DNA of 64,000 bases from RUG14515 sp045117995 (GCA_045117995.1 JBGUOH010000005.1:17644-81643); one strand, 5' to 3'; counted from the first letter of the stretch, positions 17,438 to 27,658 are shown. A program made the numbers and translations. Notes: generated from the letters alone by a model not told the origin.

Positions 17438-18394
17438 ATGGCATTAAGCAACAAGAACAAAAGGACAATCACAATTATCGCCGCATCAATGATGTGTGTT
17501 TTCACTGCGTGCGTGACCGCCACTAGTGTTCTTGCGTGGTTCTCCACCAATAAAAACGTTAATGCTGATCATGGTAGTTTCAATATTGCTAAAGTCGATA
17601 GTGCAGTTACCGCTATTACAGTCCATGACTTCTATGGTTTAACAAGCGATGAAAGCGAATTTGGTTTCAATCCAACCGCTAATCATACAATTACATGGGA
17701 TGAACATAATGGTAGTGACTCTGGTGAATTCACTATGGGTTCATATTCTTTGAATGACCCACATCATCCAGTTATGTTCTTATTCGCTGTTGATGGTTCC
17801 AATGAAAGAATCACTCTTAAAACTGATTCCACATATTTAGCAAAGATTGAACCAGCCTTCACAGAAACAGTGGCCACCTATAGTGCGCTTTCTACATACG
17901 CTGAAGGCACAATGATTGAAGTCACCGCGGATGAAACACGTTATGGCTGTAAATCCGTCTATAAATACACTAATTCTGAATTTGAACTTCAATGGGTCGA
18001 TTTATTACAAATTAACAATCCATTAAGCTCAATTATCGATACACATTATGTCTTATTTGAAGACGATCCAAGAGATAACCAAGGTACATGTAGAACTAAA
18101 TCTGGTTCTCTCGTTTTAGATGATGTCTCTACAAATAGAACATATATGCCAATTCAAAGCAGCCAATTAGGAGACAATAATCGCGCTAGCTTTGTCTCTT
18201 TCAACGCACAAGGTGAACCAGTCTTCGCCAATAGTGTGGATCTCTTCCAAGGTAGCACTAGAGGCTATTCTCACCTTGGCATTGTTATTGATTATTATGT
18301 TGAATCACTAGAATATTTATATTCTTTCTTCCTCGGCCACGTCTTCTTAAATGCTGGTCTTGGTTTTATCTGTGACTGGAGCATGGAGGTCTAA
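17438..18394 (+). CDS. secreted surface protein with WFS-type signal, first gene of the c-di-GMP operon
   Basis: No characterised family is recognised over the whole length. The N terminus is a positively charged, hydrophobic segment (about residues 9-35) ending VLAWFSTNKN, resembling the signal regions of SipW-dependent TasA/camelysin-like proteins. The remaining ~280 residues are rich in Asp, Ser and Thr and probably form a beta-sandwich. The C terminus has a hydrophobic stretch (LYSFFLGHVFL) and ends in CDWSMEV. Length 318. The start ATG 17438 lies eleven bases after the riboswitch terminator and has only AAAAG as a ribosome site. The next gene begins one base after its stop, so both answer to the riboswitch. 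A matrix or fibre subunit role is inference. Confidence 0.6.
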   Translation: MALSNKNKRTITIIAASMMCVFTACVTATSVLAWFSTNKNVNADHGSFNIAKVDSAVTAITVHDFYGLTSDESEFGFNPTANHTITWDEHNGSDSGEFTMGSYSLNDPHHPVMFLFAVDGSNERITLKTDSTYLAKIEPAFTETVATYSALSTYAEGTMIEVTADETRYGCKSVYKYTNSEFELQWVDLLQINNPLSSIIDTHYVLFEDDPRDNQGTCRTKSGSLVLDDVSTNRTYMPIQSSQLGDNNRASFVSFNAQGEPVFANSVDLFQGSTRGYSHLGIVIDYYVESLEYLYSFFLGHVFLNAGLGFICDWSMEV

Positions 18395-18395
18395 T

Positions 18396-21300
18396 ATGAG
18401 AAAGAATGTAAATAAGTTTATTGCATTAACTGGTATCTCTGGCTTCTCACTTGCCGCAGCGTGTATCGCTTCAGTAGCCTGGTTTATTTCTACCATCAAG
18501 ATTACTGATATCAATGGTACAGGTACAACAGACGCTGCTTACTTTGCTTATGGTACAGGTACTGCTGAAGATCCATTCGGTATTAGTGAAATTAGACATT
18601 TGTCTAACCTTTCCTGGTTACAATACAAAGGTCAATTTGATGATCGACCATATTACTTTGAACTCGCTAATGATATTAACGCTGATGGTGAAGAATATGT
18701 CATGCCACCAATTGGTACAGAAACTCACCCATTTATCGGTGTCTTTGATGGCCAAGGCTATTCCGTCAATAACATCAAAATCACAAATGATTACACCCAA
18801 TTTACTAAAAAGCCACATAACATTACCTATACACAATCTGAAGCGGAAGTTATCGGATTCTTTGGTGTGGTTGGTAATTTAGATGGTGAATCATTCTCAT
18901 CTCAAACCAATTCTTTACATGATTTCACATTAGAAAATCTCACTGTTGAATCAAAAACAACCAACACGTTAATTGGTTTAGCCGCTGGATACATCAACGC
19001 TGATATGAGTGGTGTTAAGGTTGGTACGTCCACAATTAGCACTAACGGTAACTCCGCTAAGACTGCTTATACAGATAAATTATCCGACTACGGTTTAGTG
19101 GGCTATACCACAAAAACTGGTTCATCAGGTACATTCGAACAAAGATTATCCCAATACTATAACAGTAAATCCGATGGTGATGATCCAGGTTGGGGTGGTT
19201 CTATCGCTATTAAGGACCTTTATGGTCGTTTAGATACAATGCGTAGCAGCTATGCTTACTCTGATTCTAGTGGTAACACAGCTCTTTCATATACTGATGT
19301 TTATAATGCGGATGGGACAAGGGCAAGTCATACAAAGAGCAAAAGTATTGGCCAAGCTTTGTACAATTACAATGAAACATCCGTTAAGAATGGCGTGACA
19401 TACAACTCAAAAGTAGGTGCTCTCCAAGCAAACTATGGCAGTAATAACAATGGCGGTATTTATTATCTTTCCGGTGGCCATTATCTTGAAAAACAATACC
19501 GTGATTACACACCACATTCTGGCTGCAAGATTTATGATGGAAATGGCAATTATTTAGCTGTTAACAGCGTGACTACTGCTGGTACTAACAGTAATAACGC
19601 TGGAACTATAAAAAACACAGATTCAGACGGCGCTAGCTTGTGGAGCGTGCCAGCAAGTGGATCTGGTTACATTTCTACTACATATTCTTACAATTACAAT
19701 TCTCCAACGACTTATTATCTCTACGTTTACAACACAACTACGGTAAGATTATCTACAAGCACTAGCTATCGTACTCAATTTACTAAATCGGTTGATCAAA
19801 ACGGCAATATTCGATACACATACAATGGTTATTACCTTAGCTGTGTTTCTAACACATGGACAATGACAGAGTTACCAACCGCACCAAACCCAACAACATA
19901 TAATTCATATTTTGCAAACAGTTACCAAATCTTTTATGGCAAAAACTATTTAAGCAGATCATCTACCTCCATTACTGGTTCTGCTACTGGTTTAACCGCT
20001 ACCAATACTTATGGTTGGAAATTTAGAACTACCGGCAACAATGGACAAGATGTCACTCTTGAAAACGCTATAGGCCAAAATATTTATATCTATACTCAAT
20101 ATAACAACAACACCTATTATTGGGTCGATAGTGATGATAGCCCTTACACAGTTGCTTTGAGCAATAGACAAAACAACGCTAGTACATATCAAATTACTCG
20201 CGATGGTGATAACTATCGCATCACTGTTTCTGGATATGTTGTTGTTTATGATGAGACAAATAATGTGTTTTCTTCTAGATCTTCTAATACCATTAATTCG
20301 AGTACAACTTTACATCCAGGTTTGAGCATTGATACTACACAATCAATTCTTGCTAATTATGAGACACAGGTAGCTGCGACTTATAATATGGTTCCAACTT
20401 CACAGACAAGTGGTCAAGGTCCTGATCAATATCTCAATAGCTCAAGAACAACAGGTGGGATGAATTATTCTGAACAGGATGTCACATATTTACCAATTAC
20501 AATTAATGGCAACAATAATTTGCAAGCAAAAGACACTAACACTGGTTATATTATCGGTGGTTCTTCTTACACATCCACATCAAGTTCATACGGCTATGGT
20601 AACGTCAGAGTAGCTTCTTTCTATACTATTGCTGATAACTTAACGAACTACAATCGTACTAATGGTGCATTTAATGAAGATAGTGTTTGGACTAGAGATG
20701 CAACTGGTTTGCATCAAATCGATGATGATAATAATTCGTTCGTAAAATATCTAGAATCCAAAGGTAAAGTTGAACAATCGCTAAGTGGTGGCTCAACTAT
20801 TTATGGTCTTCACTTTATGTCCGCGGCTATTAATAAAGACAATGTTGTTAACGCTAAATATGCCATGATCAATGGTGAAGAGTATTCCAACTATAAAATG
20901 CCAGCTAACTCAATTGACTTCAACTTGAAAGAACAAGGTTATGTCAATTTCTTTGCTGCCCCTTATGGCAATGATGGCGATGGTAATGCTCGTACTGTCG
21001 ATAGTTTTTTCTCACTACACATGATTAAGAGAAACGGAACAAATGTTGATAATATTTACGAAATTGAAGAAGTTTACAGCGATGGTGTTCCATATCACTC
21101 ATATATCTATAGATTCTCTAACGGCATGTATAGCATCCCATATTCAATCGATAAGTATAATCCTAAAAAGATTTACATTTTAAATACCAAGACACCATTA
21201 GATGATGTTGCTAATGGTGGCTATGCTGATGGAATATATACTCAAATTAATTCAACAACGTTCACCACAAATTACAGTAGCTTTAGTAGTGTTTTCCAAA

Positions 21301-22145
21301 TGAGCTGGCTTAAAGATTATTCTTACGCTAGTGGTCAAAACGGCTTCCACCAAGGTTTCTATTTTGAAATTCCTACTAACCCAGGTGAATATGCTTTAGG
21401 TACAGTTGCCAATAAATCATTCGGTGCATACTTAATGTATCTTGATATTGCCGCTAACGCAGCCAATAAAGACCAAGTCACTGCGTATGCAATTACCACT
21501 TTCCAATCTGGCTTAAAATTCCCATCAGGTGTTGATTTCAATGCTACTGATGTATCAGGTGATAATGGTGGTGAAACATTTGCGATTATTATCGCAGCAG
21601 GCGCTACAAGTGATGGCGATATTGGTTTCACTGTATCTGGAACCACAATTGCTTATGATGGCGATTTCGCCACGCAATATGCTTATAGCGAGAAACCAGC
21701 ATCAGGGGCATCACCGCCTGCTGCGGCAGTCTTACCGCCTAGCACTGGTACTCGTGTCATATACACGCATATTTTGACGACGGATTATCTCGAATGGGAT
21801 ATCCAGGTTACGGAAACATTAGACGCTAATGGTGATGCAACATCAACCACAATCACATCCGTTAGATGTGGTGGCGAACCAGTTACTGTTGAAGACATTC
21901 CAGAATCTTTCGTCTTGAACTCCATCAGACCACAAGTTAATAGTTACGTTGCTACCTTCACTAGATTATCAGGTGAAAACGAATTTACTATTATCCCAAC
22001 CTATGGTGGTGATGACTATAAGACAGTCAGCTTGGTTATCGAAATGAATGGTACAACCTTAGAAGTTAGCAATATCGCGACTGGATATACATTTACAATT
22101 AATGGTACTCCAGTGAGTAATAACTCTGTCTATCCTGCTTCCTAA
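18396..22145 (+). CDS. giant secreted surface protein (1249 residues), second gene of the c-di-GMP operon
   Basis: Unrecognised as a whole. It begins with a hydrophobic signal segment ending SVAWFIST, the same type as its upstream neighbour. Residues ~45-300 have beta-helix-like units (PYYFELANDINADG, then FIGVFDGQGYSVNNI) as in many bacterial adhesins. The middle (~330-680) is extremely rich in Tyr, Asn, Ser and Thr. The C-terminal ~300 residues contain small beta domains and no sorting motif. A perfect GGAGGT (18385-18390) sets ATG 18396. Tight coupling to the preceding gene and control by c-di-GMP point to adhesion or extracellular matrix; that function is inferred. Confidence 0.65.
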   Translation: MRKNVNKFIALTGISGFSLAAACIASVAWFISTIKITDINGTGTTDAAYFAYGTGTAEDPFGISEIRHLSNLSWLQYKGQFDDRPYYFELANDINADGEEYVMPPIGTETHPFIGVFDGQGYSVNNIKITNDYTQFTKKPHNITYTQSEAEVIGFFGVVGNLDGESFSSQTNSLHDFTLENLTVESKTTNTLIGLAAGYINADMSGVKVGTSTISTNGNSAKTAYTDKLSDYGLVGYTTKTGSSGTFEQRLSQYYNSKSDGDDPGWGGSIAIKDLYGRLDTMRSSYAYSDSSGNTALSYTDVYNADGTRASHTKSKSIGQALYNYNETSVKNGVTYNSKVGALQANYGSNNNGGIYYLSGGHYLEKQYRDYTPHSGCKIYDGNGNYLAVNSVTTAGTNSNNAGTIKNTDSDGASLWSVPASGSGYISTTYSYNYNSPTTYYLYVYNTTTVRLSTSTSYRTQFTKSVDQNGNIRYTYNGYYLSCVSNTWTMTELPTAPNPTTYNSYFANSYQIFYGKNYLSRSSTSITGSATGLTATNTYGWKFRTTGNNGQDVTLENAIGQNIYIYTQYNNNTYYWVDSDDSPYTVALSNRQNNASTYQITRDGDNYRITVSGYVVVYDETNNVFSSRSSNTINSSTTLHPGLSIDTTQSILANYETQVAATYNMVPTSQTSGQGPDQYLNSSRTTGGMNYSEQDVTYLPITINGNNNLQAKDTNTGYIIGGSSYTSTSSSYGYGNVRVASFYTIADNLTNYNRTNGAFNEDSVWTRDATGLHQIDDDNNSFVKYLESKGKVEQSLSGGSTIYGLHFMSAAINKDNVVNAKYAMINGEEYSNYKMPANSIDFNLKEQGYVNFFAAPYGNDGDGNARTVDSFFSLHMIKRNGTNVDNIYEIEEVYSDGVPYHSYIYRFSNGMYSIPYSIDKYNPKKIYILNTKTPLDDVANGGYADGIYTQINSTTFTTNYSSFSSVFQMSWLKDYSYASGQNGFHQGFYFEIPTNPGEYALGTVANKSFGAYLMYLDIAANAANKDQVTAYAITTFQSGLKFPSGVDFNATDVSGDNGGETFAIIIAAGATSDGDIGFTVSGTTIAYDGDFATQYAYSEKPASGASPPAAAVLPPSTGTRVIYTHILTTDYLEWDIQVTETLDANGDATSTTITSVRCGGEPVTVEDIPESFVLNSIRPQVNSYVATFTRLSGENEFTIIPTYGGDDYKTVSLVIEMNGTTLEVSNIATGYTFTINGTPVSNNSVYPAS

Positions 22146-22190
22146 AGCATAATGTTTTTCAAAATAACAATTATTTGTTAATATCAAAGT

Positions 22191-22679
22191 ATGAAAACGA
22201 TTTATCTAGCGGGTGGTTGTTTTTGGGGAGTTGAACATTACTTCTCCTTAGCCAAAGGTATTATGGAAACGGAAGTTGGTTATGCCAATGGTACTTTAGA
22301 TAACCCTAAATATGAAGATCTAAAGCATGGCTTAGATAACGCCAGTGAGACAGTGAAAATCATCTATGATGAAAACATTATTTCATTAGAAAAAATCCTA
22401 GAACTCTATCTCAGAGTGGTGGATCCATATTCCGTTAATAAACAAGGTGAAGATGAAGGTGTGCAATATCGTACAGGCATCTACTATTTAGATGAAAACG
22501 ATAAATTCGTCATCGTTAACTATTTCACAAAAGTATTAAATCCTAACTACGCAATTGAAGTTACAAGACTCAATAAATTCTTCAAAGCAGAAGAATATCA
22601 TCAGGATTATTTAAATAAGAATCCTCAAGGGTATTGCCATATCAATATGATGAAACTTCTACCTGAAGAAAGAAAGTAG
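22191..22679 (+). CDS. msrA: peptide methionine sulfoxide reductase A
   Basis: Reduces methionine-S-sulfoxide in oxidised proteins. The catalytic motif GGCFWGVEH (about residues 8-16) is intact with Cys10. The family segment EVGYANG follows, and YHQDYLNKNP is near the C terminus. At 162 residues it has the compact length. It is probably transcribed alone: TTTTCA, a 17-base spacer and TAATAT lie upstream. The -10 ends six bases before ATG 22191 with no ribosome site, so a leaderless mRNA is expected. Confidence 0.95.
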   Translation: MKTIYLAGGCFWGVEHYFSLAKGIMETEVGYANGTLDNPKYEDLKHGLDNASETVKIIYDENIISLEKILELYLRVVDPYSVNKQGEDEGVQYRTGIYYLDENDKFVIVNYFTKVLNPNYAIEVTRLNKFFKAEEYHQDYLNKNPQGYCHINMMKLLPEERK

Positions 22680-22695
22680 TTACGTATAACAAGAT

Positions 22696-22721
22696 AGTCA
22701 TTTCTCGCAAATGACTTTTTT
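22696..22721 (+). terminator. terminator of msrA
   Basis: AGTCATTT pairs with AAATGACT over CTCGC and is followed by T5. Confidence 0.9.
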
Positions 22722-22757
22722 GTTGATAATAAAGCGAACACAAAAGAGGAATATACT

Positions 22758-24038
22758 ATGAAAAGTACCAAAATTGCGATTTTTTCTTTATCCATGGTTG
22801 CCTTATTAGCGGCTTGCCAAAAGGTGCCAGAAAAGAAATCTTTTATTAATCTTATCAATCCAGAAAATGTCTCCATGTTAACAGATAACTGTAAAGCTTA
22901 TGTTGACGCGATGAGAGAACAACAACAAAAACTCAAAGATGAAGGTAATGATATTTATAAATATCATGACTTATACGCCAAAAATGGTGTTAACATCGAT
23001 GAAGGTTCCAAGAAAGATGATGAAAGAAAGTATCTTGATACCGGTGATGTGAATGGTAAAAACGCTACCGTAAGAAATGCCACTCCAGATCGTAGTGATA
23101 AGAGTATGGGCATCGAATTAAAGTTTGAAGTCGAAGAAGGACATGAAAAAGAAGAATATAAAGTCTTATTAAGTGATAACGAACAATTCGAAGGCGCTAA
23201 AGAATACGTCACCAATGAAAACTCTGTGAGTGTTAATAACTTATTCGTCAATAAACAATACTATTGGAAAGTTGTGGCCGATGGTGAAGAATCCAAAGCC
23301 TCAACATTCACTACAGGTGACTATCCACGTTGGATTAGTGCTCGTCCAGTCTATAACGTTCGTGACTTAGGCGGCTATATGACTCAATCTGGTAAGAGAG
23401 TTAAACAAGGTCTCGTCTATCGTGGTGGTGAAATCACTAACAAAGCTTGGAGTGAACATACATTAACCAATACCGAAGAATCCAAAGCCATTTTCAATGA
23501 TGTGATGAATATCGGTGTGGAGCTTGACCTTAGAGGTGCCACTGATATCGGTGATGGCTATAAAGACTATGCCTTTAGACCAGGTGAAAATAGATATAAA
23601 CAACACGCGATTAAGTCATATGAAGAAACATTCACTAAGACAAGAAGTGAAGTAGCGGCGATCTTTGATATCCTTGCTAATGCGGATAATGAACACGTAT
23701 ACTTCCACTGCTATGGTGGTGCGGACCGTACTGGTACAATCGGTTTCTTACTTAATGGTTTATTAGGCGTCAGTTATACTGACTTAGTCATCGACTTTGA
23801 ATTAACAAGTTATAGTTCCATTAATAATGAACACATTAGAAGCCATATCGATGGACAACAACACCAATATGACCGTTGGCCAAAGTTAATTAGTCAATTA
23901 AAGACAGACACCACAGGTGGCTATGCATGGGATGAAAACAAGTTATTAAAAGACAACATTAAAGAATTCTTGCTCAAAGCATGTTCCGTTAGTTCAGATT
24001 CTATCGCTAAAATCGAAAGAATCATGATAGAAGACTAA
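22758..24038 (+). CDS. tyrosine-phosphatase-family lipoprotein
   Basis: Predicted extracellular dual-specificity or tyrosine phosphatase. The lipoprotein signal ends at LLAAC (Cys15). A beta-sandwich, FN3-like region covers about residues 85-185. The phosphatase domain starts near RPVYNVRDLGGY. Its P-loop is HCYGGADRTG, with catalytic Cys318 and Arg324 in CX5R. This arrangement (NVRDLGG followed later by a CX5R loop) is that of the Tyr_phosphatase3 group. Length 426; the ATG follows AAAGAGGA. It is flanked by its own terminator. The substrate is not evident; phosphosugar or phospholipid targets are as likely as protein. Confidence 0.85.
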   Translation: MKSTKIAIFSLSMVALLAACQKVPEKKSFINLINPENVSMLTDNCKAYVDAMREQQQKLKDEGNDIYKYHDLYAKNGVNIDEGSKKDDERKYLDTGDVNGKNATVRNATPDRSDKSMGIELKFEVEEGHEKEEYKVLLSDNEQFEGAKEYVTNENSVSVNNLFVNKQYYWKVVADGEESKASTFTTGDYPRWISARPVYNVRDLGGYMTQSGKRVKQGLVYRGGEITNKAWSEHTLTNTEESKAIFNDVMNIGVELDLRGATDIGDGYKDYAFRPGENRYKQHAIKSYEETFTKTRSEVAAIFDILANADNEHVYFHCYGGADRTGTIGFLLNGLLGVSYTDLVIDFELTSYSSINNEHIRSHIDGQQHQYDRWPKLISQLKTDTTGGYAWDENKLLKDNIKEFLLKACSVSSDSIAKIERIMIED

Positions 24039-24054
24039 TAGTTCTAAAAATATA

Positions 24055-24084
24055 AGGGTGGGCGCGCGCCTATCCTTTTTAATT
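24055..24084 (+). terminator. GC-rich terminator of the phosphatase gene
   Basis: AAGGGTGGGC pairs with GCCTATCCTT with two G-T pairs around a GCGC loop, then T-rich sequence. It is unusually GC-rich for this genome. Confidence 0.8.
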
Positions 24085-24151
24085 TTTATTAGCAGTTATC
24101 AAACTTTTAATTGTCTAATTAACGAGAAAACTGATAGGAGAATAATGGCCT

Positions 24152-27100
24152 ATGAAAAGAAAAACACTTTTATCTGCTGCAATATTAGCCCTGGCTCTAC
24201 CAGTGGCTTTGTCACAAAGATTTACTGCTAATAATGCCCAATATATTGGTGATTACACTGAGAAGAAACCTTACATCGAACATGGCATCAAAGTTAATGA
24301 ACAAATATGTGATGAAGGCATGATCTTACTTAAAAATGATGGATTCTTACCATTTAAAAATGTGAAGAAGATTTCCATTGTTGGTAAAAATGCTTTTAAT
24401 TTCAATACTGGTGCAGGTGCTCGTGCTGCAAGCGGTCCATTAGATGTTAATCCAATCAACCTTGAAGATGCATTTAAAGATGTAGGTTTTGAAATCAATC
24501 AAACCGTCATGGACTTCTATGGTAGAAGAGGGAACACTTATGGCTGGAACAATAATACTGCTTCAGGTCCAGGTAGATCCAATGGTAATGACAGCTGGAA
24601 AGGTAATTCGCAAGTTCAGATTGGCGAGACACCAATTTCCTTATACTCCCAAGAAGTTCTCAATTCTTTTGATCAATATAAAGACGTCGCTATTCAATTC
24701 ATTACCCGCGAAGGTAGTGAAGGCTGTGATATGAAGGCTATCGATGCTCGTGATTATGATCCTGCCTCTAACTCAAACTTACCAAGTGGAGTGCAAATGG
24801 ATGAAATGAATAAAAATCATGCCTTGCAAATGTCTGACAACGAGCGTGAGCTTTTTAATGAATTAAAAAAGCATTTCCAACACGTTGTTATTGTTTTAAA
24901 TACGCCTGTTTCATTTGAATGCGATTTACTCCAAAAAGATAGTAAAGTCAGTGGCATTATTTGGATGGGTTTACCAGGTGATACTGGTATTACTTCTTTA
25001 GTTAATATTCTCACTGGTAAAGTTAATCCTTCAGGTCGCACAGTTGATACATGGGCACGTGATTTCAAAGAAGATCCAACATATCAAAACTTCTCTGATA
25101 ATTCACAAACTAATACAAATATCATGGATTTTGCTCTATCAAATAATAGAAGCAAGAAAGTGTATGTCCCACAGGATACAATGTTTAACGCTGATGGTTC
25201 ACCAGTCATAAGCTATGGTTCTGACAAAATGTATATGAATCACGAAGAACCTCGCTGGTATAACGAAACATACAAAGTAGTGCAAGGTGGCGTTAATGGT
25301 GTTAGACCATCTGCTTATGTGACATTCGAAGAAGATATCTATAGAGATTATCGTTATTATGAAACAAAATACGCTGATTTAGCAGCTTATGATAAAGCTG
25401 TCGCGGATAATTGGTATAACGGTAACAAAGGTGTTGTTTATCCATTTGGCTATGGTTTAAGTTACACAAAATTCGAAACCAAATTAGTCGGTAGTAACTA
25501 TAACAAAAAGACCAATTTTGCAGCGGATTCTAAGAACGTTGAAATAGTGGTAAATGTTAAAAACACTGGAGACGTGGCTGGAAAAGAGGTTGTTCAAGCC
25601 TACTTTAAAGCTCCATATATTCAAGGCGAAATTGAAAAACCTTATGAAGTATTATGTGCTTTCGCCAAGACCAAATTATTAGCGCCAGGAGAAAGCCAAA
25701 ACATTAAACTTTCTTTCAATCTTCAAGATGTCGCTAGTTATGACTATCAAGACAAAAATCATAATGGCTTTAAAGGCTACGAATTAGATGCAGGTACATA
25801 CCATATCTCCATCAATAAGAACGCTCACGAAGTCATTGATGAATTCGAAGTAAAACTCGAACAAGGTATTAAATATGAAAACGACCGTTATACAGGCAAG
25901 AAAGTTGAGAATAGATTCTCCAACAACAATCTCGATTCTTCTTTACCGCTTGCTAACGATGTTGGCTATGCATTAATGAGCCGTGCTGATATGAACGCTA
26001 CATTCCCTAAACATCCAACGTATGCAGATCGTACTCTAAAAGCGGGATCGAAAGTTGAAGAATATCTCACAACTGAATTCGATTTAATAGATGAAGAAAT
26101 TCTTAAAAAAGGCTACTTCCTACCAAGCGAGGCTATTGTTACTAAACAACAAGCTACAGGTTGGGCACAAGGAAAAACATCAGATGTTACCCTGAAAATC
26201 AATGAAATGAGAGGAGTTCCTTTTGATGATCCAAAATGGGATAAACTCATTAATCAATTAACCTTTAGTGATTTAACGAAATTCTCTTATACTCACGGTA
26301 TGGCTTCACAGGAAGTAAGTTCTATCGGTAAAAGCAGGACATCGGACAATTATGCTTCTGGATGCGCTAGATATGTTTTCTTTGCGCATAATACCCTTGT
26401 CGCGTCTACGTGGAACGTAGAACTCGCTGAAAAAGAAGGTAATGCCTTTGGCACAGCCTGCAATATTGCTAACCTAGCATGTTGGGCTGGTCCAAATGCA
26501 TCAGTTCGTCGTTCTCCATTTGGTGGAAAAAACTTTGAATGCTATTCATCTGATCCGTTAATCACAGGCAGAATGTGCGCTAAGCTCACAAAAGCTGCCC
26601 AAGATAAAGGTGTCATTATCTATGCGACACACTTTGGCTATGGTGGTCAAGAAAAGAACCGTGAAGGTCTCATTGCTTATGAATCTGAACAAGCTTTACG
26701 TGAAATCGATTTAAAACCATTCCAAATCATCGTTGAAGAAGGAAAAGGTAGAGGCATTCAAACATCTCATAACCGTTTAGGGTTAAGAGAAGTTCAATCA
26801 TCATATCAACTTTTACACAAAGTTCTTCGTGAAGAATGGGGCTTCCAAGGCGATATCTTAACTGACATGCATCACAGTGGTAATAGCGCAATCAATTTCA
26901 AATGTTATGAATGCGCTGATTATAACATCATTGGAGGCGTTAATGGCTTAGTCGACCAAAGTGGTGGATATTTTGGAGCAAACCAAGCTAAATGGGACAA
27001 CGAAATCGGCGCTCCAGTTCTTGAATATAACGACACTAAATATGTTTCATATACATTGTGGGGTGCTATTAGAAGAGCAGCCAAAGAAGCATTATACGTC

Positions 27101-27535
27101 TACGCTAATTCATTCATGACCAATAAAGGTTTAATCCAATCCACAGATGATATTGAAGTTATTATCGATAAAGAAATCCGCGTTGGTGATGATGTTAATA
27201 TCTCCGTTAATAATAAATCTAATGGTCTCACCTTAGTGGTGGATAAAGATACTCCATTACCAGAAGGATTAAAACTTGAGAATAACACTATTACTGGTAA
27301 ACCAGTAAAAGAAGGCTCATATACTGTTAACTTCTTACTAAAATCTGGTGATGAAATCAAATCAGGTAAAGAAGTTAAACTTGAAATATTGCCAGCCCAA
27401 GAAGGCTCAAAGATTGTAGCAAAGAAGAAAGGCTGCTTTGGTGAACTCAATAGTTCAATTCTTGCTACTGGCTTAGTGGGCTTATCTGTAATCGCCTTGA
27501 TTATCGCTAAGAAAAGAAAAGAAAGATTAGCGTAA
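24152..27535 (+). CDS. secreted GH3 beta-glycosidase with swapped domain order
   Basis: Probable extracellular exo-glycosidase (beta-glucosidase or N-acetylglucosaminidase-like). After a signal peptide (about residues 1-22) the order is reversed relative to standard GH3. The alpha/beta sandwich comes first (EGMILLKNDGFLPF near 52). An FN3-like domain follows (VKNTGDVAGKEVVQAYF near 470-490), and then the TIM barrel (about 640-1000). The likely nucleophile is Asp905 in GFQGDILTDMHHSG. This swapped order is known from rumen Ruminococcus and Butyrivibrio enzymes. The C terminus is KKKGC, a hydrophobic helix and KKRKERLA, a Cys-containing anchor signal (Cys1095). The start ATG 24152 lies 11 bases after AGGAG; an out-of-frame ATG is nearer at 24144. 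Confidence 0.85.
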   Translation: MKRKTLLSAAILALALPVALSQRFTANNAQYIGDYTEKKPYIEHGIKVNEQICDEGMILLKNDGFLPFKNVKKISIVGKNAFNFNTGAGARAASGPLDVNPINLEDAFKDVGFEINQTVMDFYGRRGNTYGWNNNTASGPGRSNGNDSWKGNSQVQIGETPISLYSQEVLNSFDQYKDVAIQFITREGSEGCDMKAIDARDYDPASNSNLPSGVQMDEMNKNHALQMSDNERELFNELKKHFQHVVIVLNTPVSFECDLLQKDSKVSGIIWMGLPGDTGITSLVNILTGKVNPSGRTVDTWARDFKEDPTYQNFSDNSQTNTNIMDFALSNNRSKKVYVPQDTMFNADGSPVISYGSDKMYMNHEEPRWYNETYKVVQGGVNGVRPSAYVTFEEDIYRDYRYYETKYADLAAYDKAVADNWYNGNKGVVYPFGYGLSYTKFETKLVGSNYNKKTNFAADSKNVEIVVNVKNTGDVAGKEVVQAYFKAPYIQGEIEKPYEVLCAFAKTKLLAPGESQNIKLSFNLQDVASYDYQDKNHNGFKGYELDAGTYHISINKNAHEVIDEFEVKLEQGIKYENDRYTGKKVENRFSNNNLDSSLPLANDVGYALMSRADMNATFPKHPTYADRTLKAGSKVEEYLTTEFDLIDEEILKKGYFLPSEAIVTKQQATGWAQGKTSDVTLKINEMRGVPFDDPKWDKLINQLTFSDLTKFSYTHGMASQEVSSIGKSRTSDNYASGCARYVFFAHNTLVASTWNVELAEKEGNAFGTACNIANLACWAGPNASVRRSPFGGKNFECYSSDPLITGRMCAKLTKAAQDKGVIIYATHFGYGGQEKNREGLIAYESEQALREIDLKPFQIIVEEGKGRGIQTSHNRLGLREVQSSYQLLHKVLREEWGFQGDILTDMHHSGNSAINFKCYECADYNIIGGVNGLVDQSGGYFGANQAKWDNEIGAPVLEYNDTKYVSYTLWGAIRRAAKEALYVYANSFMTNKGLIQSTDDIEVIIDKEIRVGDDVNISVNNKSNGLTLVVDKDTPLPEGLKLENNTITGKPVKEGSYTVNFLLKSGDEIKSGKEVKLEILPAQEGSKIVAKKKGCFGELNSSILATGLVGLSVIALIIAKKRKERLA

Positions 27536-27551
27536 TCCACGTTCACTTAAT

Positions 27552-27577
27552 AAACACCATCGAAAAGGTGGTGTTTT
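27552..27577 (+). terminator. terminator of the GH3 gene
   Basis: AAACACCA pairs with TGGTGTTT, followed by a short T tract. Confidence 0.75.
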
Positions 27578-27597
27578 CAATTTCTCAATCGTTATTA

Positions 27598-27627
27598 TTG
27601 AAAATAATTAACTATTGAATGTATAAT
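27598..27627 (+). promoter_or_regulatory. promoter of eno
   Basis: TTGAAA (27598-27603), an 18-base spacer and TATAAT (27622-27627), with a 25-base leader carrying AAAAGGAGAA. This is a strong, normally leadered promoter for an abundant enzyme. Confidence 0.7.
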
Positions 27628-27658
27628 ATCTCCGGTCATTAAAAGGAGAATTATTCAA

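Noticed and set aside
24144..24151. ATG at 24144 as start of the GH3 gene
   Set aside because: It is out of frame with the signal peptide and the rest of the protein, although closer to AGGAG.
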